A stretch of 50,294 bases of DNA from the IMG/VR virus record IMGVR_UViG_3300025314_000854, positions 1 to 50,294 of that record; one strand, written 5' to 3'. This DNA is from a virus. Below, one piece after another: positions 24,683-31,633 of the stretch (the stretch's first letter is position 1; each line of letters begins with the position of its first letter). Position numbers and translations under genes: made by a program. The notes under the pieces were generated by a model that did not search any database, was not told where the DNA came from, and was given only the letters and a program-made list of their open reading frames with translations.

Positions 24683-25573
24683 ATGACTAACTTCGCCATT
24701 ACCGGCTGCGCCGGTTACATCGCCCCCCGCCACCTCAAGGCCATTCAGGATGTGGGAGGCCGACTCGTTGCCGCCCTTGACCCCTGCGACAGCGTGGGTA
24801 TTCTTGACCAATTCGGGTACGATGTCCAATACTTCACCGACTTTGAGCGCTTCGAGCGCCATTTACTGCACCTGCGCGGCACCCCCGATCAAGTCGATTA
24901 CGTCAGTGTCTGCTCCCCCAATTATCTTCATGAAGCCCACGCCCGCGCCGCTCTGAGGGCGGGAGCATCGGCCATCGTAGAGAAGCCGATGGTAATCAAC
25001 CCCGATAACCTGGACTTGCTCGAAGAACAGGAAACCACCAGACAGCGCGTGTGGGCGATCATGCAGATGCGCTATCACCCCGAGATAATCAGGCTCCGCG
25101 CCAGAGTTGAAAGCGAACCCGATAAAATACATAGGGTAGATATGACCTACGTCACCGCCCGCGGCCCCTGGTACGCGCGGTCCTGGAAGGGCGACCAAGA
25201 AAAAAGCGGGGGCCTACTCATGAATATCGGCATTCACCTATTTGATTTGTTGATATGGATATTCGGCGCTCCCCTCAATTATTGGCACAATACCGGCATT
25301 GAAATAGCCACCGGCGAGATCAAGCTGGAACGCGCTCAGGTATCGTGGCTGCTCTCCATCAACCCCGGCTACTCCACCCACAACCCGGCCCAGCAGCGTA
25401 ACATCACCGTTGACGGCGAACTCTACGACTTCACCCAGTATGGGGGCGAGCTCCATACCCTGGCTTACCGTGAGATTTTAGCAGGTCGCGGTTTCGGCAT
25501 CGCGGACGCCAGGCCAGCCCTTGAGTTTGTGCATAAACTATCGCAGACTCATTTAGATATGACGGGAGGCTAA
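24683..25573 (+). CDS. wlbA: WlbA/WbpB-like sugar dehydrogenase
   Basis: A 296-residue Gfo/Idh/MocA oxidoreductase. I start it at ATG 24683 (AAAGGA upstream); the frame is open further up, but only over the ASCH gene. The N-terminus FAITGCAGYIAPRHLKAIQDVGG...ALDPCDSVGILDQFG, with DYVSVCSPNYLHEAHARAAL and the EKP motif (100-102), is characteristic of WlbA, which oxidises C3 of UDP-N-acetylglucosaminuronic acid using NAD. It is the first committed step towards diacetamido-uronic acids. wlbB- and wlbC-like genes follow in the same operon. A phage copy would change host or virion glycans. Confidence 0.85.
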   Translation: MTNFAITGCAGYIAPRHLKAIQDVGGRLVAALDPCDSVGILDQFGYDVQYFTDFERFERHLLHLRGTPDQVDYVSVCSPNYLHEAHARAALRAGASAIVEKPMVINPDNLDLLEEQETTRQRVWAIMQMRYHPEIIRLRARVESEPDKIHRVDMTYVTARGPWYARSWKGDQEKSGGLLMNIGIHLFDLLIWIFGAPLNYWHNTGIEIATGEIKLERAQVSWLLSINPGYSTHNPAQQRNITVDGELYDFTQYGGELHTLAYREILAGRGFGIADARPALEFVHKLSQTHLDMTGG

Positions 25574-26143
25574 ATGGACGCCTGTTACAAAAATATACAC
25601 CCTTCGGCTTTTATTCATCTATCCTCAATTATTGACTCAAACGTCAAAATCGGGGAAGCCACCAAAATCTGGCACTTCTGCCACGTTTGCGCCGGGGCGG
25701 TGATAGGCAAAAACTGCATCCTGGGCCAAAACGTGCACATCGGGCCAAATGTCAGCATTGGCGACGGCTGCCGCATTCAGAACAATGTCAGCGTCTATGA
25801 CGGCGTGACGTTGGAAGATTCGGTATTCATTGGCCCTTCCGCCGTCTTTACCAACATCCTCAATCCCCGCGCCAAAGTCAATCAACACGGTAAGTTTCTG
25901 CCTACCCTGGTCAAGCGCGGGGCCACGATCGGGGCCAATGCTACTATCCTGTGCGGATCGACTGTCGGCAGTTACGCAATGGTAGGGGCGGGGTCTGTAG
26001 TCACTCATGACGTGCCTGATTTTGCCCTCGTCTACGGCAATCCAGCGCGGATACAGGGAAGCGTGTGCAAGTGCGGGTGGGTCTGGCGCGACTACTGCCA
26101 TCCCTGCCCAAACTGCGAGCGACTACCACACGAAATCGGATGA
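25574..26143 (+). CDS. wlbB: WlbB/WbpD-like hexapeptide N-acetyltransferase
   Basis: A 189-residue protein with GGGAGG five bases before the ATG, starting directly after the wlbA stop. Left-handed beta-helix hexapeptides run through the protein (IDSNVKIGEATKIWHFCHV, CILGQNVHIGPNVSIGDGC, RIQNNVSVYDGVTLEDSVFIG). VKRGATIGANATILCG and PARIQG are typical of the WlbB/WbpD/PglD-like acetyltransferases that acetylate the 3-amino group of the sugar nucleotide. The Cys-rich end (CKCGWVWRDYCHPCPNC) may bind zinc. Pathway placement comes from its neighbours. Confidence 0.85.
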   Translation: MDACYKNIHPSAFIHLSSIIDSNVKIGEATKIWHFCHVCAGAVIGKNCILGQNVHIGPNVSIGDGCRIQNNVSVYDGVTLEDSVFIGPSAVFTNILNPRAKVNQHGKFLPTLVKRGATIGANATILCGSTVGSYAMVGAGSVVTHDVPDFALVYGNPARIQGSVCKCGWVWRDYCHPCPNCERLPHEIG

Positions 26144-26397
26144 ACCTGAAACGCCTCAACCAGCGCCTTCACGCCAAGCGTCGCGCCAGTGAACGCCTGG
26201 GCCTGACCCTAAACCGCAACGACTTCGCCGAGTTGATAACCATGATACAGGACGGCCAATCCACTCTCGAGCGTAAGATTAGCTTGCGCCAGAGCGTGAG
26301 ACGGCTGGAATGGCGGGGGCGTGAGATCAGATTGATCTTGGTCTATGACTGCAACAGACATCAAATCGTAACATTTTTGACGGAGGACATGAAGTGA
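26140..26397 (+). CDS. Small basic protein, possible DUF4258/RelE-like fold
   Basis: An 85-residue protein whose ATG overlaps the wlbB stop (ATGA). The pattern HAKRRASERLGLTLNRNDFAELITMIQ...LEWRGREIRLILVYDCNRHQIVTFL is shared by many small phage and bacterial proteins with a RelE-like or DUF4258-like look: basic helix, then a small sheet. No toxin catalytic residues can be assigned. It sits inside the sugar operon without an obvious link to it. Confidence 0.6.
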   Translation: MNLKRLNQRLHAKRRASERLGLTLNRNDFAELITMIQDGQSTLERKISLRQSVRRLEWRGREIRLILVYDCNRHQIVTFLTEDMK

Positions 26398-26942
26398 ACT
26401 TTATTCCGGATCAACCCAAGGTATCAGCCCTATCCGTCCCCTACTACGACGATGTAACCGGCGACAAGGGCTGGCAAGGACAAAGCACTACTAAAACAGT
26501 AAAAGTCCTGCAATCTGAAATCATCGGCGCTATCGCACGTCTGGGCGGTAACGTCACTTCGTTCCAGCGCGGCACCTTCCAGACCGGCAATCAAACCCGC
26601 GAGGGCTACCGCCTGCACTATACCATCGAAGCCAGTGACGGCGCTATGATACCGGGGCGCATTGATATCGCGGCCCTGCCCATAAAACAGGACTGGAAAC
26701 TACAGCGAAGCCTCGACACCCGCAAAGACAAGAGCCTGCGCATGTGTTTATACATGCTTAGAATTGCTTTGGACGGAACCTGGTTCTTGCAGCAGCTCAG
26801 CCCCGGCTATGCCCCGCTCATGCCGTGGATGCTGGCTCCGGGGTCTGATAAAACCATCACCGAGTTGTGGCAAGAAAGCTCGGTGATGAGTAATTTACTG
26901 CCGCCAGGCGAAACCGATTTTGTGGAAGGGAGTTATAAATGA
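26394..26942 (+). CDS. Conserved-looking phage protein of unknown function
   Basis: A 182-residue protein starting at a GTG that overlaps the previous stop (GTGA), with CGGAGG upstream. The core TVKVLQSEIIGAIARLGGNVTSFQRGTF...YRLHYTIEASDGAMIPGRIDIAALP is a compact alpha/beta domain. Helical LRMCLYMLRIALDGTWFLQQLSPGYAPLMPWML follows, and the C-terminus is acidic. I recall similar small proteins in metagenomic phages but cannot name the family. It lies between wlbB and wlbC. Confidence 0.6.
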   Translation: MNFIPDQPKVSALSVPYYDDVTGDKGWQGQSTTKTVKVLQSEIIGAIARLGGNVTSFQRGTFQTGNQTREGYRLHYTIEASDGAMIPGRIDIAALPIKQDWKLQRSLDTRKDKSLRMCLYMLRIALDGTWFLQQLSPGYAPLMPWMLAPGSDKTITELWQESSVMSNLLPPGETDFVEGSYK

Positions 26943-28042
26943 TCCCACTCTTTGATCTCAAAGCCCAATACCAAAGCATAAAACCCGAAATTGATGCCGC
27001 CGTATCTCGCGTACTCTCCAGTGGTCGCTACATCGGGGGTGACGAAGTCAAGGCCCTGGAAAACGAAATCTGCGGCTACCTGGGAGTGAGACACGCGGTC
27101 GCCGTAGCAAGCGGTACCGACGCCCTGATCCTGGCCCTGCGCGCCCTCAACATCGGCGCGGGCGATGAAGTCATCGTGCCCGCCTTCTCATTTTGGGCTA
27201 CGGCCAGCGCGGTTCTGCATGTAGGGGCAACACCCGTTTTCGTGGATGTCGAGAAGTCGGATCTCAATATCAGCCCCGCCCGCATCGGCTCAAAAATTAC
27301 TCACCGAACCCGCGCAATCATCGCCGTCTACCTCTACGGCAATCCCGCCAACATGAAAGCAATTCGCGAGATCGCCAAGGGTCATGGCTTATACGTTATC
27401 GAGGACACGGCGCAAGCGTTTGGGGCGACCGTGCCTGATATGGGTTATGCCGGCACGATCGGTAACTGCGGCTGCTTCTCATTCTTCCCCACCAAGCCAC
27501 TGGGCTGCGCGGGGGACGGCGGAATGGTCGTGACAAACATTGACGCGATCGCCGCCAACGTCCGACGCTTGCGCAGTCACGGTTGGACCCAAAAATACAA
27601 TCCCGAAGTCCTGGGCTACAACAGCCGCCTTGACACTATCCAGGCTGCCATACTGAGGGCGAAGCTGCCCCACGTTCTGGACTGGATCAGGCGTCGCAAT
27701 TACTGGGCCGAAATGTACAAGCCCGAATTTTATGCGAACCATATCAACGTCATCGACCAATCCCTGAGCTGGAAAACCAGCGCCCGTCACCTCTTCGTGC
27801 TGGATGTCAAAAACAGGGACGCCGTGCAAGCCCACCTGAAAGAACGGGGCATCGAAACCGGAGTCTATTACCCGCTCCCGCTCAATCGCTGCCAGCCCGT
27901 CAATAACCCCAATTGTGACGATGACTTGCCGGTGGCAGACCGCGCCAGTCGCAACGTTCTGGCTATACCCTGCTACGCCGAGATGACGCCAGAACAAGTG
28001 AATTATGTTGCTGAAAATGTAGTGGAGGCGGTGAACTCATGA
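26939..28042 (+). CDS. wlbC: WlbC/WbpE-like PLP sugar aminotransferase
   Basis: A 367-residue DegT/DnrJ/EryC1/StrS-family aminotransferase. The opening IPLFDLKAQYQSIKPEIDAAV, SGTDALILALRAL, GDEVIVPAFSF and EDTAQ (D156 region) are classic, and FFPTKPLG supplies the PLP lysine (K186). In the Wlb pathway this enzyme aminates the 3-keto sugar made by WlbA. It overlaps the previous gene by ATGA. Together with wlbA and wlbB it forms three consecutive reactions. A UDP-GlcNAc 6-dehydrogenase is not in this window and would have to come from the host. Confidence 0.88.
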   Translation: MIPLFDLKAQYQSIKPEIDAAVSRVLSSGRYIGGDEVKALENEICGYLGVRHAVAVASGTDALILALRALNIGAGDEVIVPAFSFWATASAVLHVGATPVFVDVEKSDLNISPARIGSKITHRTRAIIAVYLYGNPANMKAIREIAKGHGLYVIEDTAQAFGATVPDMGYAGTIGNCGCFSFFPTKPLGCAGDGGMVVTNIDAIAANVRRLRSHGWTQKYNPEVLGYNSRLDTIQAAILRAKLPHVLDWIRRRNYWAEMYKPEFYANHINVIDQSLSWKTSARHLFVLDVKNRDAVQAHLKERGIETGVYYPLPLNRCQPVNNPNCDDDLPVADRASRNVLAIPCYAEMTPEQVNYVAENVVEAVNS

Positions 28043-28488
28043 CCTACACTGGCGGAAACAAATCAGACGGCAAACATTACTGGCTTACTCCTGAAGAACT
28101 CATGGATAAACTACGGGCAGAGTTTACATTCGACTTTGACCCATGCCCATATCCCAAACCGGATGACTTTGACGGTCTAACTGCTGAGTGGGGGCAGTCA
28201 AATTATGTCAATCCCCCGTTCGGCAGTTATATCGCCGAGGACGGGAAAAAGAAAGGCCCTACAGCCTGGGCGCGTAAAGCTATACAGGAATTTAGGAAAG
28301 GCAAGAAAGTGGTATTGGTATATCCAATTGATAAATGGATTCACATGCTTTTAGAGGCGGGCGCACAAGTAAGGAATCTCAAAGATATTCGGTGGTGTTC
28401 TATCGAGGATAGAGAGCAAGGCCCCGGTACAGGCCGTTGGGTCGCCATGTTTATTCTGGATCCGGAAAGCGAGAATAAGAATGTCTAA
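28039..28488 (+). CDS. Phage N6-adenine DNA methyltransferase (Dam-like)
   Basis: A 149-residue short-form phage N6-adenine methyltransferase. YWLTPEELMDKLRAEFTFDFDPCPYP and the catalytic motif IV, NYVNPPFGSY (NPPF, 58-61), are typical; the family lacks a large target-recognition domain. It overlaps wlbC by ATGA. It probably methylates phage DNA at a short site to avoid host restriction. Target sequence cannot be read off. Confidence 0.85.
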   Translation: MTYTGGNKSDGKHYWLTPEELMDKLRAEFTFDFDPCPYPKPDDFDGLTAEWGQSNYVNPPFGSYIAEDGKKKGPTAWARKAIQEFRKGKKVVLVYPIDKWIHMLLEAGAQVRNLKDIRWCSIEDREQGPGTGRWVAMFILDPESENKNV

Positions 28489-28756
28489 AAAACCCGGCAG
28501 AACCCCCCTCGGACTCGTCAATATCCACCTCCAACTCCTGGCCGCTGATCTCGACCACTTGCGCCAGATGCGGGAGCGCAACGGCAAGCCCGTCAACGAA
28601 ATGATCCGCGACCTGGTATCGGGATACGTGGCGTGGATAAAGAGAATCGAGGAGGCCGAGGAACAGATAGCCGCGGACTCGATGAGAAAGGGCATCGAGT
28701 CCGCGGCATCTGAAAATATTGTAGCAGAAATTGAGGGGGAGGTCAACCATGAATAG
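28481..28756 (+). CDS. Ribbon-helix-helix-like small protein
   Basis: A 91-residue protein overlapping the methyltransferase by eight bases. LVNIHLQLLAADLDHLRQMRERNGKPVNEMIRDLVSGYVAWI fits an Arc/MetJ-type RHH unit: one strand, then two helices with the NEMIRDLV turn. An acidic coiled C-terminus follows. It could be a dimeric repressor, and the palindrome at 22415-22428 is a candidate target, but that link is speculative. Confidence 0.6.
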   Translation: MSKKPGRTPLGLVNIHLQLLAADLDHLRQMRERNGKPVNEMIRDLVSGYVAWIKRIEEAEEQIAADSMRKGIESAASENIVAEIEGEVNHE

Positions 28757-28841
28757 AAAATACCCAAACACAGGTTGTCTGATTTCAAAAAAGCCCTCTA
28801 TGATGACCCCTGTAACCAATGTTAGCCTATTTAACAAATGA
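28749..28841 (+). CDS. Possible 30-residue protein
   Basis: A short frame starting MNRKYPNTGCLISKK and ending SLFNK. It overlaps the end of the RHH-like gene by eight bases and the start of the HTH gene by ATGA, so the spacing is just what coupled genes show. The N-terminal YPNTG.L..KK pattern recalls the beginning of small phage proteins of unknown role, perhaps truncated here. Confidence 0.45.
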   Translation: MNRKYPNTGCLISKKPSMMTPVTNVSLFNK

Positions 28842-29173
28842 CGATCTCGCACACGCCCGATTATACCTTGGCTGAATTTAAGGTCATCCTGCGTGATGAA
28901 AAGCGTATTTATACCTACGCAGATTTATCCAAAAAATATGGCGTAAACCGTTTTTATTTATGGCATATTATCAATACACCAAACTATGTGCCACCGCCGA
29001 AAGTACGGATGAAAATAGGAATCCAATACTTTGCACTTGCCCCCGTCTGTGTCCACTGCGGACACGTTCACATATCACGCCGTTGCCCCCTGAAACGCAA
29101 GCCAGCACGGACGCTGCTAGATTATCCCATACAGACGTTACGGGCCATGATTGAGAACAGGGAAGAATACTGA
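28838..29173 (+). CDS. HTH protein with zinc knuckle
   Basis: A 111-residue protein. YADLSKKYGVNRFYLWHIINTPNYVPPPKVRMKIG is a helix-turn-helix of the kind seen in small phage regulators, and CVHCGHVHISRRC adds a CxxC...H...C zinc knuckle. A basic tail follows (RKPARTLLDYPIQTLR). Likely a DNA-binding regulator or accessory protein at the end of the first plus-strand operon. Confidence 0.65.
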   Translation: MTISHTPDYTLAEFKVILRDEKRIYTYADLSKKYGVNRFYLWHIINTPNYVPPPKVRMKIGIQYFALAPVCVHCGHVHISRRCPLKRKPARTLLDYPIQTLRAMIENREEY

Positions 29174-29220
29174 TTCCCCCCCCTCCCCCTCCCTGATTTA
29201 TGTACCCAAAAATAGGGCTA

Positions 29221-29260
29221 CGCACGCAAAATGACCGCACGCAAAATGACCGCACGCAAG
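29221..29260 (+). repeat. 15-bp direct repeat (2.7 copies)
   Basis: CGCACGCAAAATGAC at 29221-29235 and again at 29236-29250, then CGCACGCAAG at 29251-29260. It lies just before the next gene and follows a C-rich stretch (29174-29195). Iteron-like spacing of one and a half DNA turns could serve protein binding; no function can be shown. Confidence 0.75.
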
Positions 29261-29267
29261 GACAATT

Positions 29268-29525
29268 ATGAAAAATAACATCTTCTGGAACACAGTATTT
29301 TTCTTAGACTTGGCTGGACTGCTGGCCTTCGCTATTCTAATCAATGACCGCTGGCCCCGCCTTATTCACCTGTTCTCGGATGGCCTCCTGATCTGCTGCG
29401 GCGTCATTGTGTTTATCTTATCCATCGCCTTCGTCATTACCAATATCCTGTTCAGGCGCGACCATGACCGCCGTGGCAAGTGGATAAACGGCAGTTACTA
29501 CGAAGACTTTTGGTCAGATCAATAA
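29268..29525 (+). CDS. Small two-TM membrane protein
   Basis: An 85-residue protein with two hydrophobic helices (TVFFLDLAGLLAFAILI and LLICCGVIVFILSIAFVITNILF), followed by a charged tail, RRDHDRRGKWINGSYYEDFWSDQ. It overlaps the next gene by one base (TAATG). No family recognised; topology is visible, role unknown. Confidence 0.65.
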   Translation: MKNNIFWNTVFFLDLAGLLAFAILINDRWPRLIHLFSDGLLICCGVIVFILSIAFVITNILFRRDHDRRGKWINGSYYEDFWSDQ

Positions 29526-30154
29526 TGTTAGAAAAACCGCCCTCACTCCTGCCTTCCTTCTGCATTGGCGTCCTTGTCGTGCTGTGCCTGACCGCCATGA
29601 GTTTGAATTTGGGCTGGATCGGGGTCATGGCCTTCTATGGCCTGTGGGTATCCCTGTTTATGCTGGCAGTAGCAAGCGCCGCCTACCTAGCGCGGGCTAT
29701 CTTCTATTCTCGCAGCCTGTCCGATATCAGCCGTCCCGACATCCGCCTCGCCCAGTCTCATGTTGACCTTGCCCGTTATATCTCCCACATGAACGTAGAG
29801 CAGCGCCAACACCACATCCAGATCGTGAATGCGTTGCAGCTCCCACTTACATTTTTACCCGGTCAATCCCTGGTAACAAGCGAAGGCATTGAGATACCTT
29901 ACGAAGCCTTGCTTCGCTACGTGGCGGGGATGAGGGAGATCCAGCGCGAGGGCGGGGAAACACTGTACCGAATGCCGGCGGAAAGGAACGCTTCTGCTGA
30001 AGATAGGGATGCGTTCCGGGCAATCGCCGACGACATCGTTGACAAGTCCTATGCCATAAGCCCTCAGCGTGGCAGTGCACCAGTAATTACCGATAAGGAC
30101 GGGATCATAAAGTACGTGGAAACACTGCTCAATCAGAATCTTGTCAAAGCTTAG
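29525..30154 (+). CDS. Membrane-anchored protein of unknown function
   Basis: A 209-residue protein starting at ATG 29525, which shares its first base with the previous stop. Two TM helices near residues 8-60 (FCIGVLVVLCLTAMSLNLGWIGVMAFYGLWVSLFMLAVASAAYLA) anchor a soluble C-terminal part. That part contains helical segments (IRLAQSHVDLARYISHMNVEQRQHHIQIV, YEALLRYVAGMREIQREG) and a charged end. No known domain recognised. Confidence 0.65.
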   Translation: MLEKPPSLLPSFCIGVLVVLCLTAMSLNLGWIGVMAFYGLWVSLFMLAVASAAYLARAIFYSRSLSDISRPDIRLAQSHVDLARYISHMNVEQRQHHIQIVNALQLPLTFLPGQSLVTSEGIEIPYEALLRYVAGMREIQREGGETLYRMPAERNASAEDRDAFRAIADDIVDKSYAISPQRGSAPVITDKDGIIKYVETLLNQNLVKA

Positions 30155-30162
30155 GAGAAAAT

Positions 30163-30378
30163 ATGGAAACTCACAACATCACCGCTTTACTAGACCAACT
30201 CAGCGCCGCCATTGGCGATCAAGCGCGTCCAGTCATTGCCTATTACGAAGCCTTGACCGAGGCCAAGCTGCCGGAAGACCTTATCAGTGATCTTATTTTA
30301 CAGTTCGCCGATATGTGGTGGCGGAAGGCATTCGGGATATCCCACGAAAAGCCGTGGTTTGATGCCCGAATTGAATAA
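30163..30378 (+). CDS. Small soluble protein, unknown
   Basis: A 71-residue, helical, acidic protein (ITALLDQLSAAIGDQARPVIAYYEALTEAKLPEDLISDLILQFADMWWRKAFG) with AGGAG upstream of its start. The LPEDLISDLILQF...WWRK part resembles short helical modules in phage proteins with no named role. Placed in the membrane-protein run of the island. Confidence 0.6.
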   Translation: METHNITALLDQLSAAIGDQARPVIAYYEALTEAKLPEDLISDLILQFADMWWRKAFGISHEKPWFDARIE

Positions 30379-30395
30379 AGAAATCAATGCTTACG

Positions 30396-30409
30396 GATAA
30401 TTAATTATC
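30396..30409. promoter_or_regulatory. 14-bp perfect palindrome
   Basis: GATAATTAATTATC is a perfect palindrome in the 53-base gap between two small genes. Being AT-rich it may bind a regulator; it could also be chance. Confidence 0.4.
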
Positions 30410-30431
30410 AAAAACATGAAAGGAAAATAAC

Positions 30432-30887
30432 ATGCCCACCCGAAAACCCGGCCAACACCCCACGCTTCCCCCTCCCTTCACTCATCTATTGTGGGACAAG
30501 CCAACCCGCAGCGACCACATATTCAACATCGTCTATATCTTCATCCTGCTCGTGTTCGTGGCGGTCTTCGCCGCACTGCTGTTCAGCCGCGCCAGCGCCC
30601 AGGCCAACCTATGCGGGGGCAAATCCGATGCCCGCTATGTCTCACCCTGGACAATCATACAGCCCCATACATCCTACATCTTCAAACACGGTTTCAAATG
30701 CGCCCCGCTCGAGTTGAACGCCTGGGCAGTGGTAGCTTTCAAGAACAGTGAAGGTGTGCCAGTAGTAGCCGTGCCGTACCTGGAGCTGCATGGCGCTCTG
30801 GCGGTTACTGCGGTAGACGATTACTCCATCGTTCTACAGAACAATTCCGAAACCATGATATGGGCGAGGGTTGTAGCCAGACCGTGA
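30432..30887 (+). CDS. Single-TM protein with extracytoplasmic domain
   Basis: A 151-residue protein with AAAGGA before the start. A proline-rich cytoplasmic N-terminus (1-30) leads to one TM helix (IFNIVYIFILLVFVAVFAALLF), then a ~95-residue beta-rich exported part with two cysteines (ANLCGG and FKCAPLELNAWAVVAF) that could form a disulfide. No family recognised. A role at the host envelope is likely from topology. Confidence 0.65.
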   Translation: MPTRKPGQHPTLPPPFTHLLWDKPTRSDHIFNIVYIFILLVFVAVFAALLFSRASAQANLCGGKSDARYVSPWTIIQPHTSYIFKHGFKCAPLELNAWAVVAFKNSEGVPVVAVPYLELHGALAVTAVDDYSIVLQNNSETMIWARVVARP

Positions 30888-30894
30888 GGATGCG

Positions 30895-31098
30895 ATGAAA
30901 AACCTGAAATATATGATTGGCGTCGGCATTGTCTGCGCCATTTCAGGGACAGCAATTGCCTTGATAATCCTGTTAATTGCCCACCAACCGTTGGAATATG
31001 TCTGGATTGGGGCATTGATAGGGTTTGTCGCGGGCGTTCTCCTTGAATCATTGGCGCAAATGGCGGCCTGGGCCGACACCGAAATGCCGAAACATTAG
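30895..31098 (+). CDS. Small two-TM membrane protein
   Basis: A 67-residue protein with two hydrophobic segments (MIGVGIVCAISGTAIALIILLI and YVWIGALIGFVAGVLLESLAQMAAW) and a short polar end. It starts seven bases after the previous gene. Holin-like in size and topology, but there is no endolysin next to it. Confidence 0.65.
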   Translation: MKNLKYMIGVGIVCAISGTAIALIILLIAHQPLEYVWIGALIGFVAGVLLESLAQMAAWADTEMPKH

Positions 31099-31111
31099 GA
31101 GTTAAGTACTA

Positions 31112-31140
31112 TAGACTCTGCTTACCGTTTCTGCTACAAT
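31112..31140 (+). promoter_or_regulatory. Promoter for the structured RNA/second island operon
   Basis: TAGACT (31112-31117), 17 bases, TACAAT (31135-31140). The start would fall at 31146-31147, exactly the first bases of the GGGGTTGG arm of the outer hairpin of the predicted RNA. Confidence 0.55.
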
Positions 31141-31145
31141 AAATT

Positions 31146-31404
31146 GGGGTTGGTACTCGGGAAACCGTGGAATCGCCGGTGTGCGCCGGTCCCCAGCCCC
31201 TATTGGTAATGCCGGGCGGGTGTCCTCTGCCCCGCGTCCTGACATGCGCGGTCGGATCTCCTACGCCCGCCCGGCGCTTATAAAAATAAATAGCTCCGCC
31301 TAACACCGACGATAACGGCGAGTATGCGAGGACTGGCATCAAAGCGCAAGGGCAACCGCTGCCAGCTTCCGGGATACGGCCACGAAACTTCGGATGAATG
31401 GAGC
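31146..31404 (+). ncRNA. Candidate structured noncoding RNA or long structured leader
   Basis: No gene fits the 391-base gap 31099-31489. The sequence folds by eye into several strong stems. Stem 1 is GGGGTTGG (31146-31153) with CCAGCCCC (31193-31200), enclosing CGG-GAAA-CCG (31158-31167, a GNRA loop) and a small CCGG hairpin. Stem 2 is a perfect 10-bp GCCGGGCGGG (31211-31220) with CCCGCCCGGC (31266-31275), enclosing CCGCG/CGCGG (31232-31236 with 31247-31251). Stem 3 is GCTCC (31293-31297) with GGAGC (31400-31404), closing a branched domain that holds CTGGCA/TGCCAG (31333-31338 with 31360-31365), inner GCG/CGC and a CGCC/GGCG helix. Both halves are followed by CTTATAAAA. I do not recognise a known RNA family. 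It is either a free RNA or a leader of the gene at 31490. Confidence 0.6.
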
Positions 31405-31489
31405 ACTTATAAAACAGAAAAAAAACTCATAAGACCAGGCAGGTGAGTTGCCCCGCCTCCTGGCAGAAACTCTCCAGAAAGGAAATCGA

Positions 31490-31633
31490 ATGCGACAACA
31501 ATTAACATTCTTTGAAATTGTGCTGCTGCTCATACTTGGAATAGGCGCGGTTATCGTGGCGGGGGCAGTGTTGGGGATCGACGTGGTGCATGGGGTCAGG
31601 GGTTGGATTGAAACGGTTGGAAATCAGTTATGA
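31490..31633 (+). CDS. 47-residue single-TM protein
   Basis: Best started at ATG 31490, with AAAGGAA about six bases upstream; upstream in-frame residues lie over the structured region. One TM helix (EIVLLLILGIGAVIVAGAVLGI) and a short tail (DVVHGVRGWIETVGNQL). Its end overlaps the following methyltransferase by four bases. A 29-base hairpin (CCAG/CTGG, AGG/CCT, 31435-31462) lies just before its ribosome-binding site. Function unknown. Confidence 0.6.
   Translation: MRQQLTFFEIVLLLILGIGAVIVAGAVLGIDVVHGVRGWIETVGNQL

Noticed and set aside
31146-31404. tRNA, tmRNA, RNase P RNA or self-splicing intron
   Set aside because: No T-loop or CCA end, no conserved RNase P or group I/II core motifs, and no split gene around it.
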